A DNA stretch of 64,000 nucleotides from an uncultured Paracoccaceae bacterium (GTDB taxonomy: Bacteria; Pseudomonadota; Alphaproteobacteria; Rhodobacterales; Rhodobacteraceae), in contig OY288155.1 of assembly GCA_958439195.1 (NCBI GenBank), positions 62,001 through 126,000 of the forward strand, read 5' to 3'. Shown here in pieces: positions 61,975-64,000 of this stretch. A program made the position numbers and the translations under genes. Under the pieces are notes generated by a model. It did not search any database and was not told where the DNA came from. It worked only from the letters and a program-made list of their open reading frames with translations. Position 1 is the stretch's first letter; every line of letters begins with the position of its first letter.

Positions 61975-62202
61975 ATGGATACGAAATTCGCAGCCGTTCC
62001 CGAAGGCAATATCCGCCTTGTCTATGTCCGCCCCGTGCGGGTTGAGGATTTGCCAGCCGAGGTGCAGGCCCATGCGGGCGGGCTGACCACGATCTATGCC
62101 CTGCATGATGCCACAGGCGACCGGATTGCCTTGGTGGCAGACCGCGAAATGGCCTTTGCGTTGGCACGTCAGAATGACATGGCCCCGGTGAACGTGCATT
62201 GA
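61975..62202 (+). CDS. DUF1150 family protein
   Basis: A 75-residue protein. IRLVYVRPVRVEDLPAEVQ...TTIYALHDATGDRIALVADREMAFALARQNDMAPVNVH matches DUF1150, a small alphaproteobacterial family often found next to hsp20 genes. No membrane segment. GAGGTGTTGAG precedes ATG. The location suggests a heat-shock-linked role; nothing is proven. Confidence 0.86.
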   Translation: MDTKFAAVPEGNIRLVYVRPVRVEDLPAEVQAHAGGLTTIYALHDATGDRIALVADREMAFALARQNDMAPVNVH

Positions 62203-62253
62203 TCCCTGTTGCCGGGGATGGATGCCGGGCGCGGCCCGGCATCCGACGCGGTT

Positions 62254-62790
62254 TCAGCCCTTGGCGATGTCGATCTTCTTTTCCTTGGCCGATGCGGCCG
62301 CCGATTTCGGGATCGTGACAGTCAGAACGCCATGTGCCGTGCGGGCGCTGATTGCGGCCGCATCGGCATCGGGGGGCAGGCGCAGGCTGCGCTGAAAACT
62401 GCCAAAGCGGCGTTCGCTGACATGGCGGTCCTTGTCCTTTGTCTCGTTCTCTTCGCGCTTTTCGCCTTTCAGGATCAGGATATCGCCTGACACCTTCAGT
62501 TCAACATCTTCGGGGTTCATCCCGGGCAGTTCGGCGCTGACTTCGTAGCCGGTTTCGGTTTCGACAAGGTCCATCGCCGGAACGGGCGGGATGTTCGCCA
62601 TCAGCCGCATCGCGCCGCGCGACGGCCAGCCTGGTGCGCCAAAATCATCCAGCAGGCGATCCATTTCGCGCCGAAATGCATCCAGAGCGCCCCATCCGCC
62701 CGGCAAGGACACAGCCGCAGCGGTGGCCTGATTGGAAGCTGGGGGCTGATCGGTCTGCTGTGTGACCTTTACAGGATCGGGTTGTGCCAT
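62254..62790 (-). CDS. Hsp20/alpha-crystallin family protein
   Basis: A 178-residue protein. FRREMDRLLDDFG near 38, PAMDLVETETGYEVSAELPGMNPEDVELKVSGDILILKGEKREENETKDKDRHVSERRFGSFQRSLRLP near 72-140 and GVLTVTIPKSAAA at the end form a class-A type alpha-crystallin domain. A Ser/Ala/Gln-rich N-terminal arm is longer than in the neighbouring Hsp20. The two sHsps are divergent in class, not recent duplicates, and converge on one another across the DUF1150 gene. Confidence 0.93.
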   Translation of the reverse strand: MAQPDPVKVTQQTDQPPASNQATAAAVSLPGGWGALDAFRREMDRLLDDFGAPGWPSRGAMRLMANIPPVPAMDLVETETGYEVSAELPGMNPEDVELKVSGDILILKGEKREENETKDKDRHVSERRFGSFQRSLRLPPDADAAAISARTAHGVLTVTIPKSAAASAKEKKIDIAKG

Positions 62791-62799
62791 TTTCCAACA

Positions 62800-62817
62800 C
62801 CTTCTTGCATCAAGGGG
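62800..62817 (-). promoter_or_regulatory. hairpin masking the hsp20 Shine-Dalgarno, thermometer candidate 2
   Basis: On the leftward strand CCCCTTGATGCAAGAAGG can fold with CTTG/CAAG around ATG and an outer CC/GG pair. This covers part of AAGAAGG, the ribosome-binding site 9 bases before the start at 62790. Confidence 0.4.
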
Positions 62818-62988
62818 TTCAATGCCCGGCGCAGTGGCCCTGAGGGCAAGGGGGCCATCTGCGCCGGGGCCGCCTGACCGAGTCGGTCCGGCAGTGCGTG
62901 TAATTTACCATCCGGGTGGCGTGGCAGATTTGACATGGCGCAAACCCATGTCTGTGGGCCGCGGCGCGCGGCCAAGGCCGCAATGGGA

Positions 62989-63014
62989 AAGGCCCGGTCT
63001 TGCGACCGGGCCTT
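62989..63014 (-). terminator. hairpin downstream of the sulfate-activation gene
   Basis: AAGGCCCGGTC-TTGC-GACCGGGCCTT is a perfect 11-bp stem with a 4-base loop, 41 bases after the stop at 63056. The leftward flank is TCCC, the rightward one CTTGTTTT, so it may work in either direction. Confidence 0.7.
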
Positions 63015-63055
63015 CTTGTTTTCAGCCAAGGGCAGCGTGAAACCCGCGCCCTGCA

Positions 63056-64000
63056 TCACGCCTTGATCAGGCCCATGCTTTCCAGCTTCAGGATCACCTG
63101 TTGTGCGCAGTAATCCACATCTGCGCCCTCCGTATTGACCACCAGTTCGGCATGCGTGGGTGCCTCATAGGGATCGGAGATACCGGTGAATTCCTTGATC
63201 TTGCCTTCGCGGGCCAGTTTATAAAGCCCCTTGCGGTCGCGGCGTTCGCATTCTTCGATGCTGGTCGCAACATGCACTTCGATGAAGGCGCCAAAGGCTT
63301 CGATCATCTCGCGCACAGACCGCCGGGTGGCGGTATAGGGGGCGATGGGGGCGCAGATGGCGATGCCGCCGTTCTTGGTGATTTCACTGGCCACATAGCC
63401 GATGCGGCGAATGTTGATGTCGCGGTGTTCCTTGGAGAACCCAAGTTCCGATGACAGATGCTTGCGCACCACGTCGCCATCCAGAAGCGTGACGGGGCGG
63501 CCGCCCATTTCCATCAGCTTGACCATAAGCGCATTGGCGATGGTGGATTTGCCGGAACCCGACAGGCCGGTGAAGAACACGGTAAAGCCCTGCTTGGCGC
63601 GCGGAGGCGAGGTGCGGCGCAGTTCCTGCACCACCTGCGGGAAACTGAACCAGTCGGGAATTTCCAGCCCTTCGCGCAGGCGGCGGCGCAGTTCGGTGCC
63701 GGAAATATCCAGCACGGTCGATCCTTCCGGCACCTCGTCCACGGGGTAATACTGGGCCTTTTCCTGCACATAGACCATCTGTTTGAAATCGACCATCTCG
63801 ATGCCGATTTCCTTTTGATGTTCTGCCACCAGCGTCTGTGCGGCATAGGGGTCATAGAAATCCTTGCCGGCGCTGTTCTTGCCGGGGCCGGCGTGATCGC
63901 GGCCCACGATGAAATGGGTCAGGCCGTGGTTCTTGCGGATGATGGCATGCCACAGCGCCTCGCGCGGGCCACCCATGCGCATGGCAAGGTTCAACAGCGA
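63056..64000 (-). CDS. bifunctional ATP sulfurylase/APS kinase, C-terminal part (partial)
   Basis: 315 residues are visible and the frame continues beyond the right edge. The first part holds the fungal-type ATP sulfurylase segment ALWHAIIRKNHGLTHFIVGRDHAGPGKNSAGKDFYDPYAAQ and VLDISGTELRRRLREGLEIPDWFSFPQV. The APS kinase domain has P-loop FTGLSGSGKSTIANAL, then LLDGDVVRKHLSSELGFSKEHRDINIRRIGYVASEITKNGG. It activates sulfate to APS then PAPS. The single-chain fusion order (sulfurylase then kinase) is typical of Rhodobacterales. Confidence 0.93.
   Translation of the reverse strand, partial: SLLNLAMRMGGPREALWHAIIRKNHGLTHFIVGRDHAGPGKNSAGKDFYDPYAAQTLVAEHQKEIGIEMVDFKQMVYVQEKAQYYPVDEVPEGSTVLDISGTELRRRLREGLEIPDWFSFPQVVQELRRTSPPRAKQGFTVFFTGLSGSGKSTIANALMVKLMEMGGRPVTLLDGDVVRKHLSSELGFSKEHRDINIRRIGYVASEITKNGGIAICAPIAPYTATRRSVREMIEAFGAFIEVHVATSIEECERRDRKGLYKLAREGKIKEFTGISDPYEAPTHAELVVNTEGADVDYCAQQVILKLESMGLIKA

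Overview
The window looks like an ordinary chromosomal segment of a high-GC alphaproteobacterium of the family Rhodobacteraceae (Rhodobacter/Paracoccus/Roseobacter relatives). I infer this from protein resemblance and gene order: an F1-only atpHAGDC operon, a hisS-hisZ-hisG operon, hisC-tyrA, a lone Hint-domain protein, DUF1489/DUF2125/DUF1150 proteins, a B12-dependent ribonucleotide reductase, and a fused ATP sulfurylase/APS kinase. No tRNA, rRNA, CRISPR array, insertion sequence or prophage was seen.

Layout. 1-390: end of dnaE. 391-10227: a tightly overlapping leftward catabolic gene set (TPP-dependent enzyme, hydantoinase/oxoprolinase A and B, uronate-dehydrogenase-like SDR, FAD amine oxidase, LysR regulator, two SDRs) with a palindrome in front of its first gene. 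10341-17376: nrdJ, DUF1489, a small secreted protein, hisS-hisZ-hisG, slyX. 17434-23089: membrane proteins, an LpxR-like outer-membrane protein, a Hint protein, rpsD with a structured leader, UPF0114. 23195-35845: hisC-tyrA-extensin-like peptidase, DUF2125, chaC, an ExbB-like/OmpA-like motor pair, an M23 peptidase coupled to clpA, gloB and a methyltransferase. 35846-36717: a gene-poor stretch with a decayed L,D-transpeptidase. 36718-41548: the F1 ATP synthase operon.

41659-50622 holds scattered housekeeping genes (H-type lectin protein, prs, threonine aldolase, ribF, MaoC, HAD hydrolase, Mn-dependent pyrophosphatase, TraB/GumN). 50748-52897 is groESL with a sigma70 promoter, a CIRCE operator and a terminator. 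53088-53820 is a YjhX (TopAI)-type toxin gene overlapping a GNAT acetyltransferase gene, the same arrangement as the E. coli yjhX-yjhQ toxin-antitoxin pair. Then come two EamA exporters, a GNAT/GreA-like/NUDIX set, a lipase/iron-permease/LrgA/LrgB run, purE-purK, two small heat-shock proteins whose ribosome-binding sites lie in possible RNA-thermometer hairpins, and the 3' end of a sulfate-activation gene.

The most notable items are the YjhX-GNAT module, the hydantoinase/TPP operon with its operator candidate, the ExbB/OmpA pair, the structured rpsD leader, the dead L,D-transpeptidase with a stop at its catalytic cysteine, and a dispersed intergenic repeat in three copies. All assignments come from reading the sequence and remembered family features; no database search was run.
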